Source: Himantopus leucocephalus
Taxonomy: Eukaryota > Chordata > Aves > Charadriiformes > Recurvirostridae
Direction: 5' to 3'
Assembly (NCBI GenBank): GCA_003993805.1
Contig: RSEF01000001.1
Location: forward strand, 89,962,093-90,026,092
DNA: 64,000 nucleotides
A model generated the notes under the pieces. The model did no database searches and was not told the origin of the DNA. It saw nothing but the letters and a program-made list of their open reading frames with translations. Made by a program: the position numbers and the translations under genes. This document shows positions 25,801 to 39,292 of the stretch, in pieces (positions within the stretch are counted from its first letter, which is position 1; each line of letters opens with the position of its first letter).

Positions 25801-28800
25801 TTCAAAGTCAGGTTCTCAGCAGATATAAACTGATGTGGCTCCAGAGAAAAGATGACCCTCAATACTTACTTGGTCATTTGAGTGCAAAATGTCCCTGTAA
25901 AGACTTTGAAAGCAGACTGGTTTTAAGTGAGTGCAGCTTTGCTGATTTTAAAACTGTGCTGCTTCTAATTCACACCAGCATGGGAATGTTCGATAACAGC
26001 CTTATTGTGCACTTCAGCGCACAGCAAATCCCATCTTCCTACACATAGAAAGGAGGTGTCTTCTAAAATTAAACGTCATTCCAGTTAGCATTGTAACATG
26101 CTGAATTTTCATATTGAAATATGGCATATTGGCATATTGAAGAGCTGATAAACAAATCCTCAGGGTTGAAGCTTCAAACAGGAGAATGCAGCAAAGCAGA
26201 ATTATGCTGCCTTTCCCCAGCTGTAGATTTGGTGCAGTAACTCTAGGGAACAGAGACCATCTACGTTCCGGTGTCCCTGGCACAGTTGTGTATTTACTTG
26301 TTCTGACAATGCAGAAGAGTCAGAGGACTCAGTGACCCTGGGAAGCTAATCAGCTTCTAACTCCAGGAAATTCTCAACATAGGGAGCCAGCATTCCCTTT
26401 CTGGGGTTGCTGAAGAATACATGCACCACTAGAGTCATCAGGGAAGGCTTGCTTTCTCCCTTTCTCAAGAACAGATCAGTAAGCTGATGCAAACATTGCA
26501 AAAAATACATGGGAAGTACAGAACCATCCATTCTCTCATCCTAAAACAAGTCCTTCAGCCTAGCTGAGGCTGCCCTTTAGGCAAACAGCTTAGCTTTTCA
26601 CACAAGAGACTAACTCCCTCAGCAGCTCTAAACAGGTATAGTTGGTCTGATGTCAGGGGACACGAGCTAAGGCTTAGGTCAGACCTTTCTCCTGGGCCCA
26701 TATGTTTCACAGGACACCGAGGCCATACTGTTGCATTTTAATCAGTCACTCAACTCCTGTAATTAATAAAAAGCAAAACTAAGCTTTCTGGTGATGGAGG
26801 CAGTGCTCAGTGCTACTCAGTTGCAAATTGTTCCCCTCCATACCCTGCACTGAAAGCACATGGGGAGCACTGGATGAAAGGGAGGTGATAACAGTCCAGC
26901 AACCAAGGCTGGGAATGAAACCTGCCATCCCAAATTTCATTTTCACTACCAACTCTGCAATGAGCTTGCTTTAGTATTTCTGGAAAGCCTTGTCACAGAA
27001 AATGGATATTCACACTAAAATTCTTTAGAAAAGCAAGCTCAAACCACCACTGAAAGATGTACAAGTATCACCTTCTCTGCTTCTGTGCACCTTCTTTGGG
27101 AGGGAAGGTGTTCATACTGTCTACTAGCTTCAGCACGTGTACACTGGAGACATCCCCTCATTCCTCAGTCTCTGTATAACAAACCAAGTCTTTAATGCCA
27201 ATTTTACAAATGGCTTCTAAATTAGGATCTTAACACAGATGATGAAAATACCTGAAATAAGCCAAAGGGAATTGCCTTTTGAGAATTTGAGACCTTGTTT
27301 GTTGCAATGATTTTTGCTACCTCTGTAAAGATTTAAAGTAACAGTTGGATCAAGCTGAGATCCTTGGGTAGTTATCACAGGGACCCAGACACCTCTGGTG
27401 AGAAACCAGCTCAGATGAGGAGGTCTGAGCTGCCCTTTGCTTCTCTCTCCTCAGAGGCAACAGAGGGACAAGGAGTCACTAACCTATTTAGAGTTCATAG
27501 TTATGCAGAATGAATGTAGAACCTCAAACATGAAAGAAGAGGGCGCTATCTCTATCTCAGCAGATTTTCCTCTGGAGCCTAGACCTTCACTAACTAACAG
27601 GTTTGGATCAAAGCTAACTCATGTCTCACCAGTGCACAGTTAGCACTAGATTCACCTGTACCTGATTGTGCAGACATTTCCATGGGCTCCTGAACTGATA
27701 CAGTGGGATACATTTTGTCTAAAACATCCTTTTTGGAAAAAGAAAAAAACCCCACCACATTGAAATACCAAAATATAAAAAGTAAAAGGTTGGCTTTGAT
27801 AATTTTATGTGAAAAATCTTCAGAAATTGTTAAAACAACATTTGCCTAAGTGAAAAAGTGAAAATGTTGTTTCCCTAATTTTAGGATGACTGTGAGCTTC
27901 AAATTTTATTTAAAAATAGCTTCATTTTAAAGTATTCAACACATTAGAAAAGATCCAAATACAAATAAAGTATTTCAGACTTTGCAAAATGAAATTATTC
28001 CAGCACAGCCATGGAGGTATTTCAGACTCATGAAACCCTAGCCAAAATATTCTGCTGAATCTGTGTTCATTGTTCACAAATTGCAGCAGGGGATATGCTG
28101 ACTAGATGTAAGGAAAAGAAAATCACAGTGAGAATGGTGCAGTGCTGGAACAGGTCTTCCAGACTTATGGTGGAATCAGTATGCTTGGAGATTCTCAGAC
28201 CTTGACTGGAGTTAAAAGCCACCTGTAAACAAGCAGGATGGAAGGTTTGCAGATGAACAAGAGCTCTGCCTTCTATATGAGAAGAATTGGCCACATCAAA
28301 CTGTAGTTATGCAAAGCATTAAGTCTTTCAGGACCATCATGTACATTTATCAGCACTGAAAAAATAGTGCAAAGCATTACAATTCACCTGCCTGACAAAA
28401 GAAATATGGTGGCACTGGTGGGAAAAACAGACACACATTCAAATACACTCACTTTTACTATGTACATACACAGAGTGTGTTATTTCATAACAGGATTCCA
28501 TGCAGTAGTCTTGAAATAATGACAAGTTTCACTTTTGCCCCCTCTTTTCAATCTCTTAGCTTATGGATATAACTAAGGAACAATTCTTAAGTTGATGGAG
28601 GTTCTGCTTCAGCTTTCAGTCCAGCACACACACTCGGAAGAGGTATAGTTATTGAACAAAACAGGCATGTAAAACACAAAATTCCCTGCATACAAACACA
28701 GCTTATGTCTTTTGAGGAAGCGGAAGCCTGCACAGGGCAGTGACAGTATTCCTGCCACGGTGGCACCCTTCCTGTTCCCATCTGGGAGCAGAGTGGGTAG

Positions 28801-29185
28801 CAGAGATACAGCATCCCACTTCCAGCATCCTGCTCCCAGCCCACACAGCAGAGTCACTGAGGCGAAAGGCTTGGGGGTAGAGGGGGGAGGGAGCAAATTC
28901 CTACAGGGCTTTCAAAATTAAACACTTGTGAGCAGCCATGGGCTCATGTATTTTATTCAAGCCATGTTCAAAGCAGGCAGGTGCTGGGTAAGCAGCCTCT
29001 GCAGTGCTGTTAATGCACGTCACTCCTGAGCTGCATTTCCTTAACAGCCTGGCATGTGTGGACTGCTCTGGCATCTGCTTCACTTGAAATCTGCTACCCA
29101 TAGCCTCAATGAACAGCCATGCCCATTGGGACACTCCTTCCCTTTTCCCCTGCTATCCAGATTCAGAGAGGAGACAATGACAGAA
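22810..29185. other. long intergenic stretch; nothing recognised
   Basis: No exon, RNA gene or clear repeat was identified. There are several T-rich or A-rich runs (for example around 24380-24395). Open frames are short and compositionally biased (for example the Ser/Phe/Pro-rich frame at 22774-23076), which fits chance. Confidence 0.35.
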
Positions 29186-29188
29186 AAA

Positions 29189-29236
29189 GAATAGAATAGA
29201 ATAGAATAGAATAGAATAGAATAGAATAGAGTAGAA
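29189..29236. repeat. (ATAGA)n microsatellite at a CR1 tail
   Basis: About nine ATAGA units run directly into the 3' end of a minus-strand CR1 copy. The unit is the complement of an ATTCT-type extension of the CR1 tail, so it probably grew from that tail. Confidence 0.85.
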
Positions 29237-29450
29237 TATTTTGGTTGGAAGGGACCTACAATGATCATCCAGTCCAACTGCCTGACCCCTTCAAGGCTGC
29301 CCAAGTTAGAGCACGATATTTAAGGGCATTGTCCAAATGCCTCAAACACAGACAGGCTTGGGGCACCAACCACCTCTCTAGAAAGCCTGTTCCTGTGTTT
29401 AACCACCCTCTTGGTAAATAAATGCTTCCTAATGTCCAGTCTAAAAATCA
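29237..29450 (-). mobile_element. CR1 LINE, 5'-truncated 3' end
   Basis: The plus strand reads GGTTGGAAGGGACCTACAAT, then GATCATCCAGTCCAACTGCC, then CTTGGGGCACCAACCACC and AATGCTTCCTAATGTCCAGT. This is the complement of an avian CR1 3' region. There is no reverse transcriptase in this copy, as usual for truncated CR1. Confidence 0.9.
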
Positions 29451-30595
29451 CATGAGGCAGGAGAATATGCTGCATTTATTGCTATTGCTGAGACAGGGAA
29501 CTGGGAATATGAAGGATAAAGGCTTGTTTAACCCCCCAGAAGCTTTCTCCTGAAATATAGACCCGAATATCTAAGCTACAGCTGCTGTTGTGCCGTTGTT
29601 CATGTTGATATTTGCTGTTGTGGTCAACTATTAAATTCAGAATGCTCTCAGTAAAGGCAGAATGAAGACCAGTCATTTCTTATCTTTCCTGGTTTAGCTT
29701 GTATGGGCGTATTTGGGAGGAAGGTGACATAGAAATTACTACTTTCTTTCCTGTGAGACCTTTTGCCATTCTGGGATTTCTGGCATTTGCTTAGCTGGTC
29801 TAGAACTTTTTTCCTGTTATAATTTACCTGAAGCTACTCTAGTGAGCTAGGCATGAGTATCAAGAAATGAAAGACCGGTTGTTACTGTGAAAGTTGCTAT
29901 TACTTCAGTCTTTGACCCTGATTGTGCTGGCCCTCAAATTTTTATAGGGAAATGACTGTAAATCACATCCAGTCTTCCTGGGCTTTTGTCAGTGACTGGG
30001 AATAGACCTGCTGCACTTCCAAACTAAAATTAGGTCACCCCAAAGAAAAAGATAAATAAAAAAATCAAAAGACCGGACACCAAGACCTTCTGGCATTTCC
30101 ATGCACTTGCAGAGGACATTCATGTGCTTATACTGAGAGGGAATCCTGTCTGTTGTTGCCATCTCAAATGCACAGGAAGTATTTCCTTTGTGAATTCATA
30201 TGGACCCTTCTGTTTGCAATTCTCTATGCATAGAAGGTGATAGGATTTCCTCTAAGAAAAAATGAGAGTCCTCGTATGTTCCCACACTGTTGTATCCTGT
30301 AGGATTCTCATGAGAAGTTGGAGCAGCTTATTTGTCATTTGTTAACCTAACTCAAGGGGATTTTCAGTGTGAAAATAGTCCTTTGAACATGACAGTGCAT
30401 ATAGTGAGGGTTGCTCTGAGATGCAGGCCAACAGGGGTGGTCAGTGTAGCCGATATTTGGTTCAAAAACTTTGACCCAAAGACTGGCAACTTTTTCAGCA
30501 TTTCTTTGAGTGCTGTCTATGAAAAACTGGGGGGAAAAAATGGCTCTTTTTAAATCTTCTGCATGCTGCTATAGTACTCACAGCAAGAGACTTAC

Positions 30596-30737
30596 CAATG
30601 TTTATAACTCCGGGGTCAGCATCACTAATCGAATTCATTGAGGCTGTGCTGATTTGCACCGTCAGATAATGTGACCCCAAAACGTTGCATTTAAATTCAA
30701 TTCCCCTCTCCACTTCATGTTTCCGAACAGCAGAATA
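30596..30737 (-). other. exon-like or conserved-element-like block, gene unknown
   Basis: This 142-bp minus-strand segment is open in one frame (47 codons plus one base). It lies between an acceptor-like TGTCTCTCATTAG and a perfect GTAAGT donor. The peptide starts YSAVRKHEVERGIEF and ends SDADPGVINI. I do not recognise the family. The block and its flank keep about nine CpGs in 175 bp (30611-30785), while the 600 bp before it have about three. It also contains MAF-type TGCTGAC and octamer-like GTGCAAAT motifs on the minus strand. It may be a coding exon of an unidentified gene or a conserved non-coding element. The sequence alone does not decide. Confidence 0.3.
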
Positions 30738-31019
30738 CTAATGAGAGACAAACGGCCTCCCGCTCAGCCGTCATAGAATATGGTGGCGCAGACCTGTGAC
30801 TCTCCCTGTGCGATCAGAGAAGGGGATGAAGAAAGAACGTAGATGGAGTGAGTCGGTTTGCTGATGACAAACAGGAGGTAGATGGAGGTCCACTGATACC
30901 AACAGTATTTACACAACCTGCATCTCTCCCCCAGTAGCATCATGCTAATCGCACCACTACTGCATCTTTTTACCAAGGCACCTCTTCCCCCTAATGGAGC
31001 ACTTTAGGATACTGATGTC

Positions 31020-34000
31020 GTATTTGTGCTGCAGTAGGAGACGCTTGTCTTCTTTGTCCCTCTGGGACCCAGCCCAGCAACGCAGTCTGTATGACAGTTT
31101 GCCCCTAGAGACTAATAAGCTATTGCCCTGCTGTAGACATCAACACATAACCTTCTGCCTCCCCCACTTCTACAGGGGCTTGCTGGCTGCCCATCCATTC
31201 AACTGCTCTGCATAAAGCACTGTTAATTTCATGTATAGTGCCCTGTAATTCAAATGAACTGTAGTTCACCCTGGTACTGCTATCTGTTTTCACCTCAGAG
31301 CTGCATTCCTTCAAATGATGTCTATTGACTTGGTAATTTAACCCTGATTTACCTTCACATGATTATATCATTCCTAGAAACTTCAGTTGATTTTGTAACA
31401 GTACAGGTCCTCGTCGCAGGTTCAACAGTGCTTTCTAGGATGCTGTGATGTTCCTCACAAATTCCCCTGTGCTCCAGGTATCACCTGGAGTATCACCAGA
31501 TATCTCTCTGCTTGGATGCAGAGTGCTGCAACACCCCATGGATTTTGCATGGTCATAACCACAGAGAAGCAAGTTCCAATACCAATAAACCACTTGCTCA
31601 TTCCTCTTGCTGGCTGTTGATCATGAGAAGGACAGAAATCATAAACCACAGTTATAAGCAAAATATCTATGCATGTTCTCCTACGATTCCCATTAAAATA
31701 GCATGGAAGAACTTTGTGGTCTTTGGGGCAAAATCTTAGAAGCACAGGAAAGAGCTATCTCCTCGTATGTAGAAACTGAGGCACAGGACACCTTTCAATT
31801 TTCAAGAGGAGACAGAAGTTTGGGGTGTCAAAGGTATGTTATATGCAAGGGATTATCCACCCCTCAGTCCCTGGAATGAGCTCTGCTGAGAGAGGCCAAC
31901 TTGAAGTGCTGCCTGAATCCTGCAGAAACAGAACAGGCCAAGTTGTCAGATGCTGAACCATTCGTAGTCATACTCCCAGAATGGCCGTCAGCTGCCACTT
32001 TGACAGGAATCCAGCATTGTTTGGTGGCATTTACCTTAGGGGACAGACATTCCCTGCATCAGGGAAAGAAATTTAAGCTTTCAGAACTCTGTATGTATGT
32101 TTATTGTGTTTTTGTGTGTTCAAGAATTATTTGTATCACACCTTATACTCTGACTCAGCTTAATTAGCATTGGAAAGGTCATCTAGGTAGCTCAGGTAGA
32201 TGAAGTACAGGAAGTCTTACATCATTTCCGTTCCTTGCGAAAGGAGGGAAAGTCTAAGTACCTCTATGCTTGTGCTTGGCTATGTTTTTGGTCCATGGAG
32301 ATGCCATTATATTAACTGTGATTGTTTAAGATATTGCCACCACGTACTGCAATCAGAGGTTAGTTTCCCTGCAGCAGGGGAAATGGAAGTGAACATATGT
32401 TGGCTCTTTGGCTGCCATTGCTTATATATGGTGTATTAGCTTAAAACATTACTCATTCTTTGCTCAGGCGGTCAAAACAAAGGTGGTGTGCAAAAGTGAG
32501 GCTTCTGTAAATTGTATATCTTTACCTGTAGCTAGAAGAGTAACCTTCCAAAACAGTGCTTCTACTTTTTTTCTGTGGCTATGCAATGTGTTTGAAAATG
32601 AGTAGAAACCACTTAATTAAATAGGAACACTGGCTCTCGTGCAGTCTGCTCCTAGAGATATCAAATTTAGTAACGCGTATTTAATAGTATGTCATTAAGA
32701 TGATGTTGAGTTGGCTTTACCCTCATAAATCACATATCTCATTGCATGACCTAACTAAATTGTTCCAATTTTGTTTCAATAATATTTCATAGCATAGGCA
32801 AAGCTATCCCTATATAGAACAGGCTACCTTTCATACAGTTCATGCCTATCTCCTACAAGTACAGCTTTGCCTGATATTTCTGTGTCACCCACTAGCTCCC
32901 AGATTCCTTCTGAGATGGCAAATCTGAGGTAACTATAATCAATTATTTTTTGCATTCTTGCTAATAGCAAAAATCATCATGGTTTCACTGTCTGTAGAGT
33001 GCCTGACCACTCTTCCTGAAACAAAGACCCTATATAAGTGTTCAACCTCACTATTTAAGGATTAATTCCAGCATTAAAACCTAACTTTCAATCAGGAAAA
33101 TTCACTGTGGTTTGAGAAAACTGGAAAAAAAATACAGAGGATGAACTAGAGGGCTTGATCCACTGGTACTGGTATGGCAGGGGCCCCTGCCTCTTTCAAG
33201 ACTAGTACAGGGATGATAGTCAATAGATGCACCCAGGAGACTAAAGAGGCAAAGAGTACTTTGAATGGTAGCCATGCCCAACAGAATCGTTCATTCCATC
33301 AGCTCTAATCCTCCATGTAGCACATAAGTGTATTCACAGTGCCACTTCAGCCTTCCTGGGCAGCCCATCTCTATACTGAGAAAGGGACAAACCATGCAGG
33401 TTAGCAACAAACTGATGAAGCAGGAGTGAAAATGCTAATTGAGTGCCAGTTGGCGAGTGCAGCGCTCAAATGGGAAAGCTAGTTTGCTGACAAAGAGGAT
33501 AACATGTGCAAGCACATTGAAAGTTGGGCTGTTCCAAGTAGATGGAAGTCAGTTTGAGGAATAATTTGACTCAGTACTCCAAATAGTCTCTGTGGGCTGA
33601 CTATGAAGGCAGGATGAGTTCAGATCACAAAGAAAAGACTTGACGCGCAAGTTGCATGGATGTTGATGGCTGCAAAAGGACAGTGGAGAGAACCAGACAC
33701 CTATTTTTACAGGCACAGCCTCAAGCCACTAGCTTCCATGACTGGCTGACATGCCATGATAGCTAGTGAATGCAACAGACCTCCAGGGTCTTGAGTCTTA
33801 AAGACTGAAGCTGACCCTCACTGTTTGGTCCAGTATGCCAAGGCAAGCAGGCTTACACAGCCACCTCTTTCACTTCCTCCCTTCTCCCAGAAACCAGGGT
33901 TTCCTAAAGATCCGAGCAACACATTACACAAGCTTTCTGCCCTTTATTTCCTAGAGGAACTGGTTTTAATCTAGTGATTCTCATATTCTTTGTGAGTGCC

Positions 34001-37000
34001 TGTCCTCTGCCCTAAGAATAAGCTCTATGCACATTTCAAGAATTGCTTATGCAGTGCAAATTATTCCAGCAGATTATAACATGATAGGGGAATCACTGAT
34101 AACAGAGTACAATGCAGGTAGGAGGCATTGGCTGGAAAAAGTCCAGGACCAGAACAGCAGACCCAGGAAAGAGAAGGCTGCAGACAGCCCTAAGAGCAGA
34201 GTCAGAGGCAACCTGCAGGCATGGCAGCGTTGTGCAGCTGCTTCTCAACAAGAACCGCATGATGGGGTCAACGAGAGCATGCTTGAGACACAGCAGAACA
34301 GTGCTTAAAAGCAGGGGGTTTCTCTCCTCCGTGCTGGCTTTCCTTCATTGCATCATCTCATAATCATGTTTCTCTCTAGAAGTTACCAGCAACATGTTCC
34401 CCCAGAAACACCTCTCTCACATCTGTTTCCACCACCACTTCCCTGGATTTCAGCAAGACTTGAGGGAGACAGAAAGTCCCTGGAAATTATTGTCCTTGGT
34501 GGTCTCGGGATGCAGCTTACCAAGTGTGTAAGCACTGCCAACTCATGCATTCACAGCCACACATAGTTCACCTGGGGCTAAACCCACTTTCTCTTAGTGT
34601 TGTCTGCTGAACTGATGCTCACCTATATAGCTCAGGATTGGATGAAGCGTGGGGGTGGTGACACATGCTTGGAGGCATTTCCAGTAACACACATACAAAA
34701 GAAAATTCAGAAAGGAACAACTGCCACCCACTGGGAGCCACCTGCAGCAGCACAGTCACTGTGAATGCCACCTCTCTGCCCTCATGGAGCGTGTTCAAAG
34801 CAGGGGGGTTGCCACAGGTCGAGAACACAGTAGCAAAAACAAGGCAAAGATAATCTGCTGGGTATTAGCAAAAGGATATGTGTAATAAAGGTCAGCTGGT
34901 TCAGGAGAAGCCCCTTTGATGTTTCAGATCTGCCTGACATCTAGAAGTCAGCTGTTTTACAGAGTTGGCAGCAGGAGCTACTGTTTTTCTCAGGCTCGCG
35001 TCTGCTGCGTGCAAAGCAAGGGCATATTCAGCACTGCCAATCAGCCAGGCCTTCCTTGAAAACCCTGTTTGTTGGGACAAGGGCACTCCAAGTCCTGCAG
35101 GATTAGTTCACTCAGTGCTATGGGAGACGTTTTAACACAAAGAGCCCAGAGTTCATTTTCATTCCTGCTCCCCTGACACCCAACCATTATGTCCTCTTTT
35201 CTAGCTAGGGCTGGCATCCAAGAACACAGATTGAAAACAGCCCTGCTGCTGGGCTACTGCTGCTCTGCCTCCCTGGCTCTTCTTCCACCCAACAGCAGCT
35301 AGCACAGCCCCAGCCTTCCTAAGGGGGTTAAATGCCTGAGGACTTTTGCTAGAGGCTGCATATGAATCACAACTGAGAAACAAAAGGTGCCAACCAGCTC
35401 AGGGAGCCATATCCTTCGGATGGGAGGTGGGGACCAAAACCTTTGCAATCCTACATTTACTGTTGCTAACCAAGTCAAAGTCTAGCTTCAAGGAATCAGG
35501 GCTACTTATAAGCCAACAGACTGAAACCTCAACACCTGACCTGGCTTTATTCAGTGACAATATCTTAATATGCTTTGGGTATGATTGTACTTGTATGTGG
35601 GGAAGACACAAGGAGCACATATCTGAGTGCAAAGTTAATCCTTCATTAGAAAGGTACTTGCTGGCTTCTCAGCTGGTAGAAGGGAGGGAGACAGATGAAG
35701 CCCTGACATTTTGTCTGCATAGAACTGGAGCCATGTACTTCCACAGAGAGGAAATGGTGCTGGATGCTGCCAAGAAAAGGGCTTTGCTGTGCTCAGGTTT
35801 CTCTGAATTAGATCTGTTTGGGTATACAGAGAGCAAGCTGCTGCTACAAAATCTCCCCTATCCATAGAGCTCTTGGTAACAGTTTTCTCATGGTTCCAAA
35901 GCCCCTCTGTCTCTCTTATTTTTGACAGAGGGTAAAGGAAAACTCCCATTGACTTTGAAACACAAATGCATTCTCATTTTGGCCAGATGCATCAATCCCA
36001 AACCTTTTGCAAAGGAAATCCTTTTTGAGGGACTCCACTTAAAACAGGAATCCACTGCCTTGTTCCGCTGGGTAAAGTGCTCCAGTCCTGCCCTGAGAGC
36101 CGCATCATGGCTCATCTTGGGTCATTTCATGCGCAACACCAGCATCTGCAAAGTCATCTAGACTTGGCTGCAGTCTGCTGTGCTCAACTGAAGCGCAGCT
36201 CCACAGTCGCTGTGCTGGCAGGGCAGCAGCGAGCGCAGCACACAGGGAATCAAGGCAGCCTCACCATGACCTTACAAAGTCAGTGAGCTCACAGTGGAAA
36301 GGAGCCAGCCTCTCACCCTTCCCTCTTTTGTAAGCCAGTCTCTTGTAGTGGGGCATAGCGAGTGGCACCTGTCATGATCTCCATTTTCAATTCCCCAGTT
36401 GCTCTGATCCGTCTTTCTCCTTATCTCTGATGGAGGACAGGAGAGGTTACGGGATCACCTGGTCATTTCCAGCTGTCATCATGCCCCTGACTACTATGAT
36501 TTAATTCTAGGAAGTGGATTTGGCCCAGCTCCAGAAATGAAGGACTCAAGTCTGACATCAAATCATTTCTCTCCCCCAAGACTCGGGTCATGGACCTCTG
36601 TAACTCAGGCAAATGTCTCTGGGTAGCTCAGAGTACTAGCTCACTTCTTTACAGATGACTGTCCCTTGGTCCTAAGGGACAACTTCACCTTGTACGATTT
36701 TCCAGTTAGGAACTTCTGAGCTGAGCTAGATCACTATAAAATAATAATCACACAATCCTGAAAAATGAGCTACAGTGACATTTTGTACAAACAAAAAAAA
36801 AAGAAAAAGGAAGGAGGAGAAGAAGAACACACTAATCACACCTAGATTCACCCACGATGTCACTATTGCACTGGCAATTATGACAAACACCTACATTTTA
36901 TTAAAACAAAAAAAAGGATATGTTCTTTAATCCCCACCTCTTCTAACGCAAGCTAGGCTGAAAGGGATGTCTAGATAGGTGTGTGAAGCCATTTCACATA

Positions 37001-39140
37001 CCTGTAACCCCCATATCTTGTGTCTATAATACTCTCATGCTTACATAAGGGAAAGAGAAGGATGAAAATCTCAGAAGTGACAGCTGCAGTATAACAAATT
37101 ACTTTTTCCCCTTCTCATACTGATACAGAGTCCCTATCTGCTAAAGTGGAAACAACACTTTCACTTGAGAAATGCTGCTCTTACAGGCTCCATTCAAAAG
37201 TCAGAGCTGATTTTTTTTGTCTGAGAAGGAGGCAGAAGACTCCACATCAGCGAGCTGCACGCTCCCTACCAATGGCAAAGGAACAAGGAGTTCGGGGTGT
37301 ACATGACAGTGTTTGGCAAAAGACCTGAGAAAGCTACCCCTGCTGTGAGCACAGGCATCATTCCTGCTGCAGGAAATGGAACACTAGGGCAGGCTTTCTA
37401 GGGACATGAGGATTAGCCGGGACAGATAAAAATGACAGTAACAGAAAATGAAATACAAGCCATTCATTGCAAATTTAATTCTCCTTGTAGTGATGCATGT
37501 CCTTTTCATTTGCGAGGCTGGTGCTGTCACCAAGGTCAACACAAATGTACTGTCAGCTGCAGGAAATTGGTGGAAAACTGAACATTTCTGAACATGCCCA
37601 GGATTCCTGATGGTTTCTGCAAAAGCGCACAGGGCTTCGTTGTCTTGTTACAAGCCCCACTTGTACAGCTAAAGAAATTTTAGTCATTTAGGGTAGAGAA
37701 GACATGCTCTCCATTCATCTGCTCTGCCCTCCCCCCCAGCCAACCAGGAGAAGCTCTGCCTATACAGTGCTAACACAGAGGGTTTGCTGTAATTTTAGAA
37801 GGGGTGAAGAACATCACTCCACTGGTTCTCCTCTCCTAAGAGCACCTCAGTAGCCGGGATGATCTGGCTTTCTTGCCTGTAGTCCAGTTTTCACACTAAA
37901 TCACAGAGCTGGTCCAGCCAGAGCAGTTCCCAGACTCCATCAGTGGTTTGTGCCAAAAGCTGTGTAGGCAGCTGTGGAATTAAAAGGTGCCAGAAGAGAA
38001 TGCTGGTAAAATAGCACTTCTGAGATTAGCTAGTTCTGTGAAATGTAAGAATCTTGCTATTGCATTGTCTGCCAGCACCACGACACTGCAAAAACTGTAC
38101 TCTCTGTAGGCACGCTTCAGAATGGGTGGGTTTCACCATCTGTCGCCTGTGCACTGTAGAGAGCACAACAACTCACTCTGCACATGCTCTGGCAGGCACC
38201 AGCAGATAGTAATGTCTCCAGCTCTGGCTCAGAGTGGGCAGATGCAAGCAAATAGGATTTATCAATTCATCACTGTGTTGCTTTAGATTTGTGTTGGTAT
38301 AACTCCACTGAATTCCACAGAGCTAAGCTGGAGTAATACCTTACTGAATCTGCTGTTCTTTCCCCTCCCCACATACACACTCCCCCCTCCAACTACAGCT
38401 TTCACACAATGGCCTATGGACAGGTGGGTTTACAAAGCAAAGTGTTTTAAGAATGAAGCACTGGCAGAGTAGACAGCTTGATGAAAGTTTGTTTCTCAGT
38501 GAAGCCACCTATGAAACGTACTGGGGAACCAGAGAATCAAAGACCAATGATAACACTTAGCACCTAGATAGTGATTTTTATTGACAGAACTCATTTCATC
38601 TTATAGCAGAGGGAGGAAAGTGTTACCTGTAGTTACTGAATGGAGTAAGGAGGGCAAACAACAGGATCCGTGTTCCCTGGCTCCCAGACAGGCTATTCCA
38701 ATGCCATATAGACACTGTAATTATTTATGAAAACCAACATACAGCTGGGTTAAAGGAGAGGAGACTGGCCACCAGGTCTTCTTCTCTCCATCAAACTTAT
38801 CCCAATGTAATGTGAGCAGATGATGTCAAAGACGTCAGATTTACGAATGCTGCTGATTTTTCTCTTAGCAACCCTGACAGTTGCCAGGAAACAATGACTT
38901 GCTGTTACTGCAGTGACACAGGGTATCAAAGCCACATGCCACACAACACCCACCTGCAAAAGAACATGAGAAATGCTCACCTTGACTCTCCCATCACTTC
39001 GTAGGTGAGGAGGTGGGTAAGGATCATCTCTGCTCAAGTCACAGAAATGACAACAGTGTAAACCAGGCCCAGTGTTCCTGCCACCTCTGGTCTAAAAAGG
39101 GCTCTGACCACCTGGGAAGATCACCAGCAGGCTTGATATT
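31020..39140. other. long intergenic stretch; nothing firmly recognised
   Basis: A 173-codon open frame at 35346-35867 (plus) is the longest in the window but has no recognisable motif. A purine-rich A/G tract lies at about 36790-36830. A MIR-like piece (GAAACTGAGGCACAGGACA, about 31772) is weak. No gene could be supported. Confidence 0.35.
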
Positions 39141-39145
39141 GCACT

Positions 39146-39192
39146 TGTCCTGGTTTAGGCCAAATCGGCCACTGGGGACATGGGGGACCCCA
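39146..39192 (+). mobile_element. possible 5' end of an LTR, cut by the assembly gap
   Basis: TGTCCTGGTTTAGGCC begins at 39146 and resembles the opening TGTACTGGGTTTTGGC of the complete LTR at 43959. Only 47 bp are visible before the N run, so the family and its completeness cannot be judged. Confidence 0.3.
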
Positions 39193-39292
39193 NNNNNNNN
39201 NNNNNNNNNNNNNNNNNNNNNNNNNNNNNNNNNNNNNNNNNNNNNNNNNNNNNNNNNNNNNNNNNNNNNNNNNNNNNNNNNNNNNNNNNNNN
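39193..39292. other. assembly gap of 100 N
   Basis: This is exactly 100 consecutive N, the conventional size for a gap of unknown length. The sequence before and after it is repeat-like, so the gap probably reflects an unresolved repeat. Confidence 0.98.

Noticed and set aside
30764..30976. 70-codon minus-strand open frame just upstream of the exon-like block
   Set aside because: It ends in a stop before the acceptor-like site and in a frame that does not continue into the 142-bp segment. It has no recognisable motif.
35346..35867. 173-codon plus-strand open frame, the longest uninterrupted one outside repeats
   Set aside because: It shows no domain, signal peptide or family motif. About one open frame of this length is expected by chance in 64 kb at this base composition.
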